This document shows, in pieces, positions 57,313 through 64,000 of a stretch of DNA of 64,000 nt (position 1 is the stretch's first letter; each line of letters opens with the position of its first letter). The stretch is from Betaproteobacteria bacterium HGW-Betaproteobacteria-3 (GTDB lineage: Bacteria > Pseudomonadota > Gammaproteobacteria > Burkholderiales > Burkholderiaceae_C). A program made the translations under genes and the position numbers. The notes beneath the pieces were generated by a model. The model ran no database searches. It was not told the origin of the DNA and saw nothing but the letters and a program-made list of their open reading frames with translations. The DNA is taken from contig PHCI01000003.1 in NCBI GenBank assembly GCA_002842205.1, positions 124,001 to 188,000 of the forward strand. Direction: 5' to 3'.

Positions 57313-58374
57313 ATGAATACTCTGCGCCTCGGCCAAAGCGATCTCCACGTCACCCCCATCTGCCTGGGCACCATGACCTTTGGTGAGCAGGTGAGTGAGC
57401 CTGACTCCCACGCCATCCTCGACCGGGCGCTGGCGCTTGGCATCAACTTCCTCGATACGGCCGAGATGTATTCGGTGCCGGCGCGCGCCGAGACTTTCGG
57501 CGCCACCGAAACCATCCTCGGCAACTGGTTTGCCAAAAACCCCGGCGCGCGCCAGAAGATGGTGCTGGCGACCAAGGTGGCGGGCCCCTCGCGCGGTATG
57601 CCGTGGGTGCGCGCGGGCTCGGGCATGACGCCCGAAGACATCGTCGCGTCGTGCAACGCCAGCCTCCAGCGCCTGCAGACCGACGTGATCGACCTCTACC
57701 AGATCCACTGGCCCGAGCGGCATGTGCCAGCCTTTGGCATCGTGTACTTTGATCCGGCCAAGGACAAGCCGCAAACGTCGATCCACGCGCAACTGGAGGC
57801 GCTGGGCGGCCTGGTCAAGGCGGGCAAGGTGCGCGCCATCGGCCTGTCCAACGAGACGCCGTACGGCGTGCACGAGTTCGTGCGGCTGGCCGAACAGCAC
57901 GGCCTGCCGCGCGTGGCCACGGTGCAAAACCCGTACTGCCTGGTCAACCGCACGCTGGACAACGGGCTGGACGAAACCCTGCACCGGCTGGGCGTGTCGC
58001 TCATTCCGTACTCGCCGCTGGGCTTTGGGTTGCTGACCGGCAAGTACGACGAGGTGGGCATTGATGGCCCCGGGACACCGCGTGACGCCCGCATCGGCAA
58101 GTTCGAATCGGTGCGCAAACAGCGCTGGGGCCGCCCCGAGGCGCTGGTGGCCGCGCGGCGCTACAACGCGCTGGCGCGTGCGCACGGCCTCACGCCCACC
58201 CAGATGGCACTGGCCTGGGTGTACACCAACTGGCGCGTGGCCAGCACCATCATCGGCGTGACCTCGGTGGCGCAGCTCGACGAAGACGTGGCCGCCTGGG
58301 GCACCACGCTGTCGGCCGAGCTACGGGCCGAAATCGACCAGATCCGCTGGGAAGTGCGCGACCCGGCGCTGTGA
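57313..58374 (+). CDS. tas: Aldo-keto reductase (Tas-like)
   Basis: The 353-residue NADP-dependent reductase has a TIM barrel with the catalytic set Asp (FLDTAEMY), Tyr in the same motif, Lys (LATKVAGPSRG) and His (LYQIHWPER). The MNTLRLGQSDLHVTPICLGT start and the QNPYCLVNRT segment match Tas-type members. The ATG at 57313 follows a 76-bp gap after the LysR gene. The physiological substrate is unknown. Genes ybaK and plsY follow on the same strand. Confidence 0.9.
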   Translation: MNTLRLGQSDLHVTPICLGTMTFGEQVSEPDSHAILDRALALGINFLDTAEMYSVPARAETFGATETILGNWFAKNPGARQKMVLATKVAGPSRGMPWVRAGSGMTPEDIVASCNASLQRLQTDVIDLYQIHWPERHVPAFGIVYFDPAKDKPQTSIHAQLEALGGLVKAGKVRAIGLSNETPYGVHEFVRLAEQHGLPRVATVQNPYCLVNRTLDNGLDETLHRLGVSLIPYSPLGFGLLTGKYDEVGIDGPGTPRDARIGKFESVRKQRWGRPEALVAARRYNALARAHGLTPTQMALAWVYTNWRVASTIIGVTSVAQLDEDVAAWGTTLSAELRAEIDQIRWEVRDPAL

Positions 58375-58406
58375 GCGGGGCGGTTGGGCAGCGGCGTTGA
58401 TCGAGC

Positions 58407-58898
58407 ATGGGCAAGAAAGAGCACGTCTCCGAAACCCCCGCCACGGCGCTGCTGCGGGCGCACAACATCACGTTCACTGAGCACCCTTACGACTACCTCG
58501 CGCACGGCGGCGCGCAGCACAGCGCGGCGGTGCTGGGGCTGGACCCGGGCGTGGTGGTGAAGACGCTGGTGATGCAGGACGACAAGGAGCGGCCGCTGAT
58601 CGTGCTGATGCACGGCAACCGCACCGTCTCCACCAGGAACCTCGCGCGGCAGATCGGCGCCCGGTCGGTCGAGCCCTGCCAGCCCGAGGTGGCGCAGCGC
58701 CACAGCGGCTACCTGGTGGGTGGCACCTCGCCGTTTGGCACGCGCCGCGACATGCCGGTGTACATCGAGGCGTCGATCCTCGATTTGCCGTGGATGGCCA
58801 TCAATGGCGGGCGCCGCGGCTATCTGGTGGGCCTGGACCCGCAGGTTTGCGTGCAATTGCTGAAAGCTACTCCGGTACAGTGCGCGCTGGCAGAATAG
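58407..58898 (+). CDS. ybaK: Cys-tRNA(Pro) deacylase YbaK
   Basis: The 163-residue protein belongs to the YbaK/ProX editing family, which hydrolyses Cys-tRNA(Pro) made in error by prolyl-tRNA synthetase. The catalytic Lys is in DPGVVVKTLVMQ. GYLVGGTSPFGTRRDMPVYI is the family's GxxPxG-type loop. Length is normal. The gene begins 32 bp after the aldo-keto reductase stop. Confidence 0.9.
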   Translation: MGKKEHVSETPATALLRAHNITFTEHPYDYLAHGGAQHSAAVLGLDPGVVVKTLVMQDDKERPLIVLMHGNRTVSTRNLARQIGARSVEPCQPEVAQRHSGYLVGGTSPFGTRRDMPVYIEASILDLPWMAINGGRRGYLVGLDPQVCVQLLKATPVQCALAE

Positions 58899-58962
58899 AC
58901 GTCCGGCCGCCACGCGGCGGATTTGCGCAGCGGCGTCGTCCGCCAAAGTCTGGAGATCGCAT

Positions 58963-59589
58963 TTGGAATCGTTTTACCCCTTTGCGGCCGCGGTGGCGGC
59001 GTACCTGTTGGGCTCGCTCAGCTTTGCCGTGATCGTGAGCCGCGCCATGGGCCTCAAGGACCCGCGCACCTTTGGCAGCAAAAACCCCGGCGCCACCAAC
59101 GTGCTGCGCTCTGGCAGCAAGCTGGCCGCCGTGGTCACGCTGGCACTCGACGCCCTCAAGGGTTTTGTGCCCGTGGTGTTGGTGCGCCTTTACGGGCCGC
59201 CTTACGGACTGGGCGAAGGGACCGTGGCGCTGGTGGGGCTGGCCGCGTTTCTGGGCCATTTGTGGCCGGTGTTCTTCGGTTTTGAAGGTGGCAAGGGCGT
59301 GGCTACGGCGCTGGGCGTCATCTTCGGGGTGGACTGGCTGCTGGGGCTGGGCACGGCAGCCACGTGGCTGATCGTGGCGTCGTTCTTCCGGTATTCGTCA
59401 CTGGCGTCGCTGGTGGCGGCGGTGTTCGCACCGGCTTATTACCTGTTGGGCGACCGGGTGGTCTGGTACGCCGACCGCGCCATCGTGATGGCGTTGTTCG
59501 TGATGGCCATGCTGCTGGCCTGGCGGCACCGCGAGAACATCAACCGGCTGCTGCAGGGCAGGGAATCAAAGCTGGGGGCCAAGAAATGA
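58963..59589 (+). CDS. plsY: Acyl-phosphate glycerol-3-phosphate acyltransferase
   Basis: PlsY is the membrane enzyme that starts phospholipid synthesis by moving an acyl group from acyl-phosphate to glycerol-3-phosphate. The three conserved loops are GSLSFAVIVSR...FGSKNPGATNVLR, FLGHLWPVFFGFEGGKGVAT and the C-terminal WRHRENINRLLQG. About five membrane segments are present in 208 residues. The start is TTG 58963, supported by GGAG eight bases before. The next gene overlaps its stop. Confidence 0.95.
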   Translation: MESFYPFAAAVAAYLLGSLSFAVIVSRAMGLKDPRTFGSKNPGATNVLRSGSKLAAVVTLALDALKGFVPVVLVRLYGPPYGLGEGTVALVGLAAFLGHLWPVFFGFEGGKGVATALGVIFGVDWLLGLGTAATWLIVASFFRYSSLASLVAAVFAPAYYLLGDRVVWYADRAIVMALFVMAMLLAWRHRENINRLLQGRESKLGAKK

Positions 59590-59939
59590 GCGAGCTCAAG
59601 CGTTTGCATGTGGGCGGGCGGTTGAGCGAGGCGGCCATCCACAACGGCGTGGTCTATCTGGCAGGGCAGGTGCCCGATGACGACAGCAAGGACATCCGCG
59701 GCCAGACCGCCGAAGTGCTGGGCATGGTCGACCGCCTGCTGGCCGAAGCGGGCAGCGACAAGTCGCGCATTCTCAATGTGCAGATCTTTCTGGCCGACCT
59801 GACCGACTTTGCCGGAATGAACACCGTGTGGGACGCCTGGGTGGCGCCCGGCAACAGCCCCCCGCGGGCCACCGTGCAGGCCCGCCTGACCCATCCGGGC
59901 TGGAAGATCGAGATCGTGGTGACGGCGGCGCTGCCCTGA
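59586..59939 (+). CDS. RidA/YjgF-family protein
   Basis: The 117-residue protein follows the Rid family pattern: VVYLAGQVPDD, GQTAEVLGMVDRLLAEAGSD, NVQIFLADLTDFAGMNTVW and PPRATVQARL with the conserved arginine. True RidA members remove reactive enamine/imine intermediates; others have different jobs, and this one is less close to archetypal RidA. Its ATG overlaps the plsY stop (ATGA), so translation is coupled. Confidence 0.88.
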   Translation: MSELKRLHVGGRLSEAAIHNGVVYLAGQVPDDDSKDIRGQTAEVLGMVDRLLAEAGSDKSRILNVQIFLADLTDFAGMNTVWDAWVAPGNSPPRATVQARLTHPGWKIEIVVTAALP

Positions 59940-59940
59940 A

Positions 59941-59990
59941 TTTACTATATTAAAAATAGCAAACTAATATTGTTTGACGGGGGCTCAGGC
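59941..59990. repeat. Dispersed repeat family A copy
   Basis: TTTACTATATTAAAAATAGC, then AAACTAATATTGTTTGACGG and GGGCTCAGGCC. The CTATATTAAAAATAG hairpin and the TTTGACGGGGGCT core are present. It lies between the convergent RidA-like and protease genes. Confidence 0.85.
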
Positions 59991-60064
59991 CGTATTTCGT
60001 TCATAAAACCGTGCCGCCGTCGTGGTGGGCCGCCTGCACATGCGACAGGGGCGCCGCGCGGGCG

Positions 60065-60712
60065 TCAGTAACGGCGCTCCAGCGTCATCTGCTCGTTTTC
60101 GCGCTTCATCTGAAAGCGCGTGAGAAAGCTGTTGCCCAGCAGCACAAAGGGCATGGATTGCGGTGTGATGACGGCGTCGACCTCGTACACCTCCACGTCG
60201 CCCAGCCGCACCGAGTTGAGTTTCATGCGCCAGCCCTGGCTGACGCCATTGGCGGTGCTGACCCGCACCGGCTGACCGCCGCGGTAATTGAGGCCGATGC
60301 GTTCGGCGTCGCCCACGCTCAGCGCCACGCTGGTGGCGCCGGTGTCCACCATGAACTGCACGGCGCGGCCGTTGATGCTGCCGCTCGACATGAAGTGTCC
60401 GCCGCTGCCGGCCGTCAGCACCACGCGGTTGCCGCTGCCCGCGTTGCCACTGCCGCCCACGCTGGCCGGTGCGTCGCCGATGCGCAGCGTGTGCCGCTTG
60501 CCACCGATTTCCACCACGGCCTGGTCGCCCGCGGTGGAGACGACCTTCACGCCCTTGTGCGACTCGCCCGGCGCGACCGAGCGCGGTGTGCCGCCGTCCA
60601 CGATCAGCAGCGCCTTGGCTCCCATCATGCCGGCCAGCGCGACGGATTGGGCCCAGGCGCCGACAGACCCGAGGACGAGGACGCCTGCGGCGAGTGCGAC
60701 CCTGAAATTCAT
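60065..60712 (-). CDS. Retropepsin-like aspartic protease (clan AA, TIGR02281-type)
   Basis: The 215-residue protein has a signal peptide (MNFRVALAAGVLVLGSVGAWAQS) and a C-terminal single-lobe aspartic protease domain. The active site is FMVDTGATSVALS; the flap-like and closing motifs VLLGNSFLTRF match the family. It would act as a dimer in the periplasm. The substrate is unknown. ATG 60712 is used; TTG 60718 overlaps the yajQ stop. It follows yajQ with no gap. Confidence 0.88.
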   Translation of the reverse strand: MNFRVALAAGVLVLGSVGAWAQSVALAGMMGAKALLIVDGGTPRSVAPGESHKGVKVVSTAGDQAVVEIGGKRHTLRIGDAPASVGGSGNAGSGNRVVLTAGSGGHFMSSGSINGRAVQFMVDTGATSVALSVGDAERIGLNYRGGQPVRVSTANGVSQGWRMKLNSVRLGDVEVYEVDAVITPQSMPFVLLGNSFLTRFQMKRENEQMTLERRY

Positions 60713-60714
60713 GA

Positions 60715-61200
60715 TCAATCGCGGAAGTTGTTGAACGACAGCGGCATGTCGGGGATGTCTTTCTTGATCAGCGCCATGGCGGCCTGCAGGTCGTCGCGCT
60801 TGGCGCCGGTCACGCGCACCGCGTCGCCCTGGATGGCGGCCTGCACCTTGAGCTTGCTGTCCTTGATCAGGCGCTGGATTTTCTTGGACTGTTCCGACTC
60901 AATGCCGTTGCGCACCTTGATGACGCGCTTGACCTTGTCGCCGCCCATCTTCTGCACCTCGCCCACGTCGAGGTAGCGCACATCGACGTTGCGCTTGGTC
61001 AGCTTGTTGCGCAGGATGTCGTCCACCTGGCCGAGCTGGAATTCGGCGTCGCCGGTGATGGTGATTTCCTTGTCCTTGATCTCGATGGCGGCGGCCGTGC
61101 CCTTGAAGTCAAAGCGCGTGGCGATTTCCTTGGCCGTGTTGTCGACCGCGTTTTTGACTTCGACCAGGTTGGGTTCGCAAACAGTGTCGAATGAAGGCAT
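60715..61200 (-). CDS. yajQ: YajQ family nucleotide-binding protein
   Basis: The 161-residue protein matches YajQ throughout: [21 protein letters not shown] at the start, [20 protein letters not shown], and [20 protein letters not shown]. YajQ proteins have two ferredoxin-like domains; some bind cyclic di-GMP and act as regulators. ATG 61200 is chosen from family fit. It is divergent from murB with 43 bp between starts. Confidence 0.94.
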   Translation of the reverse strand: MPSFDTVCEPNLVEVKNAVDNTAKEIATRFDFKGTAAAIEIKDKEITITGDAEFQLGQVDDILRNKLTKRNVDVRYLDVGEVQKMGGDKVKRVIKVRNGIESEQSKKIQRLIKDSKLKVQAAIQGDAVRVTGAKRDDLQAAMALIKKDIPDMPLSFNNFRD

Positions 61201-61243
61201 GGTCAGGTGCAGTGCAGGAGTGGCTGGATGCGACAATTCTCCC

Positions 61244-62284
61244 ATGAACGCCCGGCAAAATGTGGCCTTGCAGCCCTACAACACCTTTGGCATCGTCGCC
61301 AAGGCACACACTCTGGTGCAAATCGCCACGGAGGCTGACGTGCAGCAGGTGCTGGCCGACGCCACCCTGGCCCGCCAGCCCAAGTTTGTGCTGGGCGGTG
61401 GCAGCAACATCGTGCTCACGGGCGACGTCAAGCCGCTGGTGCTCAAGGTGGAAATCATGGGGCGGCGGCGGGTCGAGGAGACCCCCCGCGCCTGGATTGT
61501 GGAAGCCGGGGCGGGCGAGAACTGGCATGGCCTGGTGGACTGGACGCTGGCGCAGGGTTACCCGGGGCTGGAGAACCTGGCGCTGATCCCCGGTACCGTG
61601 GGCGCCGCGCCCGTACAGAACATCGGGGCCTATGGCGTGGAACTGCAGGACCGCTTTGCGTCGCTGGACGCGATCGACCTCGAGACGGGGAAAAGCTTCA
61701 CGCTGGACGCCGCGCAATGCGCGTTCGGCTACCGCGATTCGGTGTTCAAGCACGTGGCGTCGGATGCCCGCCATTTCGGTCTGGCAGGGCGTGCGCTGAT
61801 CACCCGGGTGCGGTTTCACCTGCCCAAGCCCTGGAAGCCGGTGCTGGGTTACCTGGATCTGGAAAAGAAAATCGCCGAAACGGGCGTCCACACGCCCTCG
61901 GCCCGGCAAATCTTTGACTGGATTTGCGCCATCCGCAGTGCCAAGCTGCCCGACCCCCGGGTCATTGGCAACGCCGGCAGTTTTTTCAAGAACCCCACCG
62001 TCACGCCCGACCAGTGCGCCGACATCATCGCGCGCGACCCCAGGGTTGTGCACTACCCCATGCCCGATGGCAGCGTGAAGCTGGCGGCTGGCTGGCTGAT
62101 TGACGCCTGCGGCTGGCGCGGCAAGTCGGTGGGCAACGCCGGGGTGTACGAAAAGCAGGCGCTGGTGCTGGTCAACCGCGGCGGGGCCACGGGCGGCGAG
62201 GTGGTGACGCTGGCCAAAGCCATCCAGACCAGCGTGTACGAGCGCTTTGGCATCCGGCTGGAGCCCGAGCCGGTCGTGGTTTGA
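61244..62284 (+). CDS. murB: UDP-N-acetylenolpyruvoylglucosamine reductase
   Basis: MurB makes UDP-MurNAc for peptidoglycan. The FAD site is [14 protein letters not shown], then [20 protein letters not shown] and GAYGVEL. The catalytic Ser is in NAGSFFKNP and the Tyr in [12 protein letters not shown]-like FGYRDSVF. At 346 residues it is the type I (E. coli) form. The ATG at 61244 begins the family-like [17 protein letters not shown]. It is convergent with the sensor kinase gene. Confidence 0.95.
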   Translation: MNARQNVALQPYNTFGIVAKAHTLVQIATEADVQQVLADATLARQPKFVLGGGSNIVLTGDVKPLVLKVEIMGRRRVEETPRAWIVEAGAGENWHGLVDWTLAQGYPGLENLALIPGTVGAAPVQNIGAYGVELQDRFASLDAIDLETGKSFTLDAAQCAFGYRDSVFKHVASDARHFGLAGRALITRVRFHLPKPWKPVLGYLDLEKKIAETGVHTPSARQIFDWICAIRSAKLPDPRVIGNAGSFFKNPTVTPDQCADIIARDPRVVHYPMPDGSVKLAAGWLIDACGWRGKSVGNAGVYEKQALVLVNRGGATGGEVVTLAKAIQTSVYERFGIRLEPEPVVV

Positions 62285-62308
62285 GGCGCGGGCCCGCTGT
62301 CGCCCGCG

Positions 62309-64000
62309 TCAGTCAACCGGGCAGCCCAGCGCCCGCAGGGCCTTGACGGTGGCCGTGATGTCGCGGTCGAGTTGCTTGCGGGTCTGGGGCTTGATCCCGC
62401 TGGCGTCGTGCAGGGCCGCCTGCTCGATGGTGGCGGTGGTTTTGGTGAGTGCGGTGAAGCCAAGCAGCATGGACGTGCCTTTGAGCTTGTGCGCCTCCTG
62501 GCCGGAGGTGTACACGTTGCCGTCACTCAGGGCCTGGCCGAGTTTGTGAATCTGCCCGTCGCCGGTCTCGAACAGGGCGCGCAGCAGGCTGTTGAGCCGG
62601 TCGGCACCCAGCAGTTCGGTCACGCCGCGAAAGGTTTCGGCATGGATCACGTCGGCGGCGTCGGGCACGATCAGTTCCGGGGGCATGGTGTTCAGATTGC
62701 TGGCGACGAAGTCTGACCGCGGGACAGGTCGACCCGCCTCGGTGCTCTCATGATGCCATTGTCCGAACTCCCGCAGCAACCGCTCCAGGTCGACCGGTTG
62801 CAGGGGCTTGGTCAATACCGCATCCATCCCGGCGCTCAGGGCCTGCTCCCGGGCTTCCGACATGGCATCGGCCGTCAGCGCCACGATCGGTGTGTGGGCG
62901 GCGTCGCCGGGCATGGCGCGGATCGCACGGGTGGCGGCCAGGCCGTCCATGACGGGCATGTGCACATCCATCAGCACCAGGTCCACGGGTTCGCGCCCCA
63001 GCAGGGCGAGCGCCTGCGCGCCATCGTCGCACAGGCTCACGCGATGCCCCAGTTTCTCCAGCAGGATCGTCAGGTATTTCTGGTTGATGGGCTGGTCTTC
63101 GGCGACCAGCACGTGCAACGCCACCGTGGCCTTGCCTGCCGCCGCGGGCGCCGCGGCCGGCGCGGCGGCGGGTGGCTCGGACGCCAGCATCGGCAGGGTG
63201 ATCACAAAGGTGGTGCCGTGGCCCACCTTGCTCTCGAAGGTGATCTCCCCGCCCATCAGGCGGGCCAGATTGCGGGAGATTTCCAGTCCGAGTCCGGTGC
63301 CGCCCGCCTTGCGCGTCGCGTTGCCGTCGGCCTGGTAAAACCGGGCAAAGAGGTTGTCGCGCGTGGTGGCGTCCATGCCAATGCCGGTGTCGCGCACCGT
63401 GAAGACCAGGGCATCGGGTGCGTCCCCCGGCCCGGTCACGTTGACCGCCAGGCTCACGCCGCCCCGTTCGGTGAACTTCACGCTGTTGCTGATGAGATTG
63501 AACAGGATCTGGCGCAGCCGCGTCGGGTCGGTGTGAATCCAGTCCGGCAGATCGGGCGCCAGCTTGAAATCGAGGGTCAGCCCCTTGCTGCGGGCCGGCA
63601 CTTCCATGAGCGTCTGCACTTCCGACAGCAGCGCGGGCAGCGAGACCGGCTGCGGCGCCAGCTTGAACTTGCCCGACTCCATCGACGAGATGTCCAGGAT
63701 GTCGTTGAGAATCGTCAGCAGGTGGGTGGCGGAATCCTGCGCGGTCTGCAGGTAGCTGCGTTGGGCGGGAGTCAACGGTGTGTCGGCCAACAGGGTGATC
63801 ATGCCCAGCAGTCCGTTGAACGGCGTACGGATCTCGTGGCTCATGTTGGCCAGAAACACGCTTTTGCTGCGGTTGGCAGAATCCGCATGAACCCGGGCCT
63901 CGCGCAACTGGACGGTCAGCGCCTCCAGGTCACGCTGGCGACGGTTTTTTTCGCGCAGGCTGGAGGCCAGGGCGGTGACGCCGGCCAGGAAAATCAGGCA
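62309..64000 (-). CDS. Hybrid sensor histidine kinase, 5' part outside window
   Basis: The visible 563 residues start within a membrane helix (LIFLAGVTALASSL) followed by a short coiled coil. Then come HisKA with the phospho-His in MSHEIRTPFNGLLG, HATPase_c with NLISNSVKFTERG, DTGIGMD and GGTGLGLEIS, an Ala/Pro linker, a REC domain (VLVAEDQPIN, phospho-Asp in LVLMDVHMPVMDG, TKPLQ) and a C-terminal Hpt with EAHKLKGTSMLLGF. This is a BarA/ArcB-like phosphorelay kinase. The sensor part lies beyond the right edge, so the signal is not known. Confidence 0.93.
   Translation of the reverse strand, partial: CLIFLAGVTALASSLREKNRRQRDLEALTVQLREARVHADSANRSKSVFLANMSHEIRTPFNGLLGMITLLADTPLTPAQRSYLQTAQDSATHLLTILNDILDISSMESGKFKLAPQPVSLPALLSEVQTLMEVPARSKGLTLDFKLAPDLPDWIHTDPTRLRQILFNLISNSVKFTERGGVSLAVNVTGPGDAPDALVFTVRDTGIGMDATTRDNLFARFYQADGNATRKAGGTGLGLEISRNLARLMGGEITFESKVGHGTTFVITLPMLASEPPAAAPAAAPAAAGKATVALHVLVAEDQPINQKYLTILLEKLGHRVSLCDDGAQALALLGREPVDLVLMDVHMPVMDGLAATRAIRAMPGDAAHTPIVALTADAMSEAREQALSAGMDAVLTKPLQPVDLERLLREFGQWHHESTEAGRPVPRSDFVASNLNTMPPELIVPDAADVIHAETFRGVTELLGADRLNSLLRALFETGDGQIHKLGQALSDGNVYTSGQEAHKLKGTSMLLGFTALTKTTATIEQAALHDASGIKPQTRKQLDRDITATVKALRALGCPVD

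Overview
The window reads as chromosomal DNA of a betaproteobacterium, most likely Burkholderiales, family Comamonadaceae (Rhodoferax/Polaromonas/Hydrogenophaga-like). The grounds are high GC, beta-type housekeeping proteins, a Bug-family solute receptor, a livHMGF operon, and two short dispersed repeat families that I recognise from memory as common in Comamonadaceae genomes. No rRNA, CRISPR array, complete insertion sequence, integrase or prophage was seen. The taxonomic call is inference and rests on no database search.

Layout. 0-7 kb: rpmB-rpmG, trxB, a Crp/Fnr regulator, then ftsK-lolA-rarA (chromosome segregation, lipoprotein export, replication maintenance). 7.3-11 kb: a livHMGF branched-chain amino-acid ABC operon without a receptor gene, then a small membrane protein. 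11-17.9 kb: a Bug receptor, a ferredoxin-type flavin reductase, an SDR epimerase, a HigBA-type toxin-antitoxin pair whose toxin is frameshifted by an 8-bp duplication, tRNA-Leu(CAA), cysM, tusA and a degenerate hydroxyacid dehydrogenase. 17.9-23.7 kb (minus strand): valS, and an aromatic-type operon of VOC protein, FAD monooxygenase and DUF2783. 23.9-26.5 kb: rubrerythrin, HdrD/GlpC-like Fe-S protein and DUF3501, preceded by a candidate FNR site. 26.8-31.7 kb: yaaA, a prolyl-4-hydroxylase-like dioxygenase, an alpha/beta hydrolase, queF, an enoyl-CoA hydratase and a GFA protein.

32.0-43.4 kb is the accessory part: a type I restriction-modification operon (hsdM, hsdS, hsdR) interleaved with other genes. 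Between hsdM and hsdS lie a DUF1016 (PDDEXK nuclease family) fragment and an MntA/HepT toxin-antitoxin pair. Between hsdS and hsdR lie an unrecognised 427-aa protein ending in an ApeA-like HEPN motif and an AlbA_2/ATPase regulator with a 12-bp tandem repeat (GEKW x5). A YgjP/SprT-like metallopeptidase is translationally coupled to hsdR. The block ends just before the 3' end of tRNA-Thr(CGU). This is the best candidate for an undescribed composite defence system.

43.7-64 kb returns to core genes: fbp, pepN, prfB with its programmed frameshift, an alpha/beta hydrolase diverging from an acyl-CoA synthetase, a three-gene ABC importer (iron/phosphonate type) with a LysR regulator, an aldo-keto reductase, ybaK, plsY, a RidA-like protein, a retropepsin-like protease, yajQ, murB and the 3' part of a hybrid histidine kinase cut by the right edge.

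A theme of the whole window is short repeats entering genes. Family A (about 40-60 bp, cores such as TTTGCTAT and TTTGACGGGGGCT) and family B (about 80 bp, ending in GCGTGGGGGCC) lie between genes but also, in frame, inside lolA, rarA, valS, queF, pepN and the acyl-CoA synthetase. A third type (C) sits in hsdM and again in the acyl-CoA synthetase. In several places a repeat supplies a start codon, a stop codon or a signal peptide.
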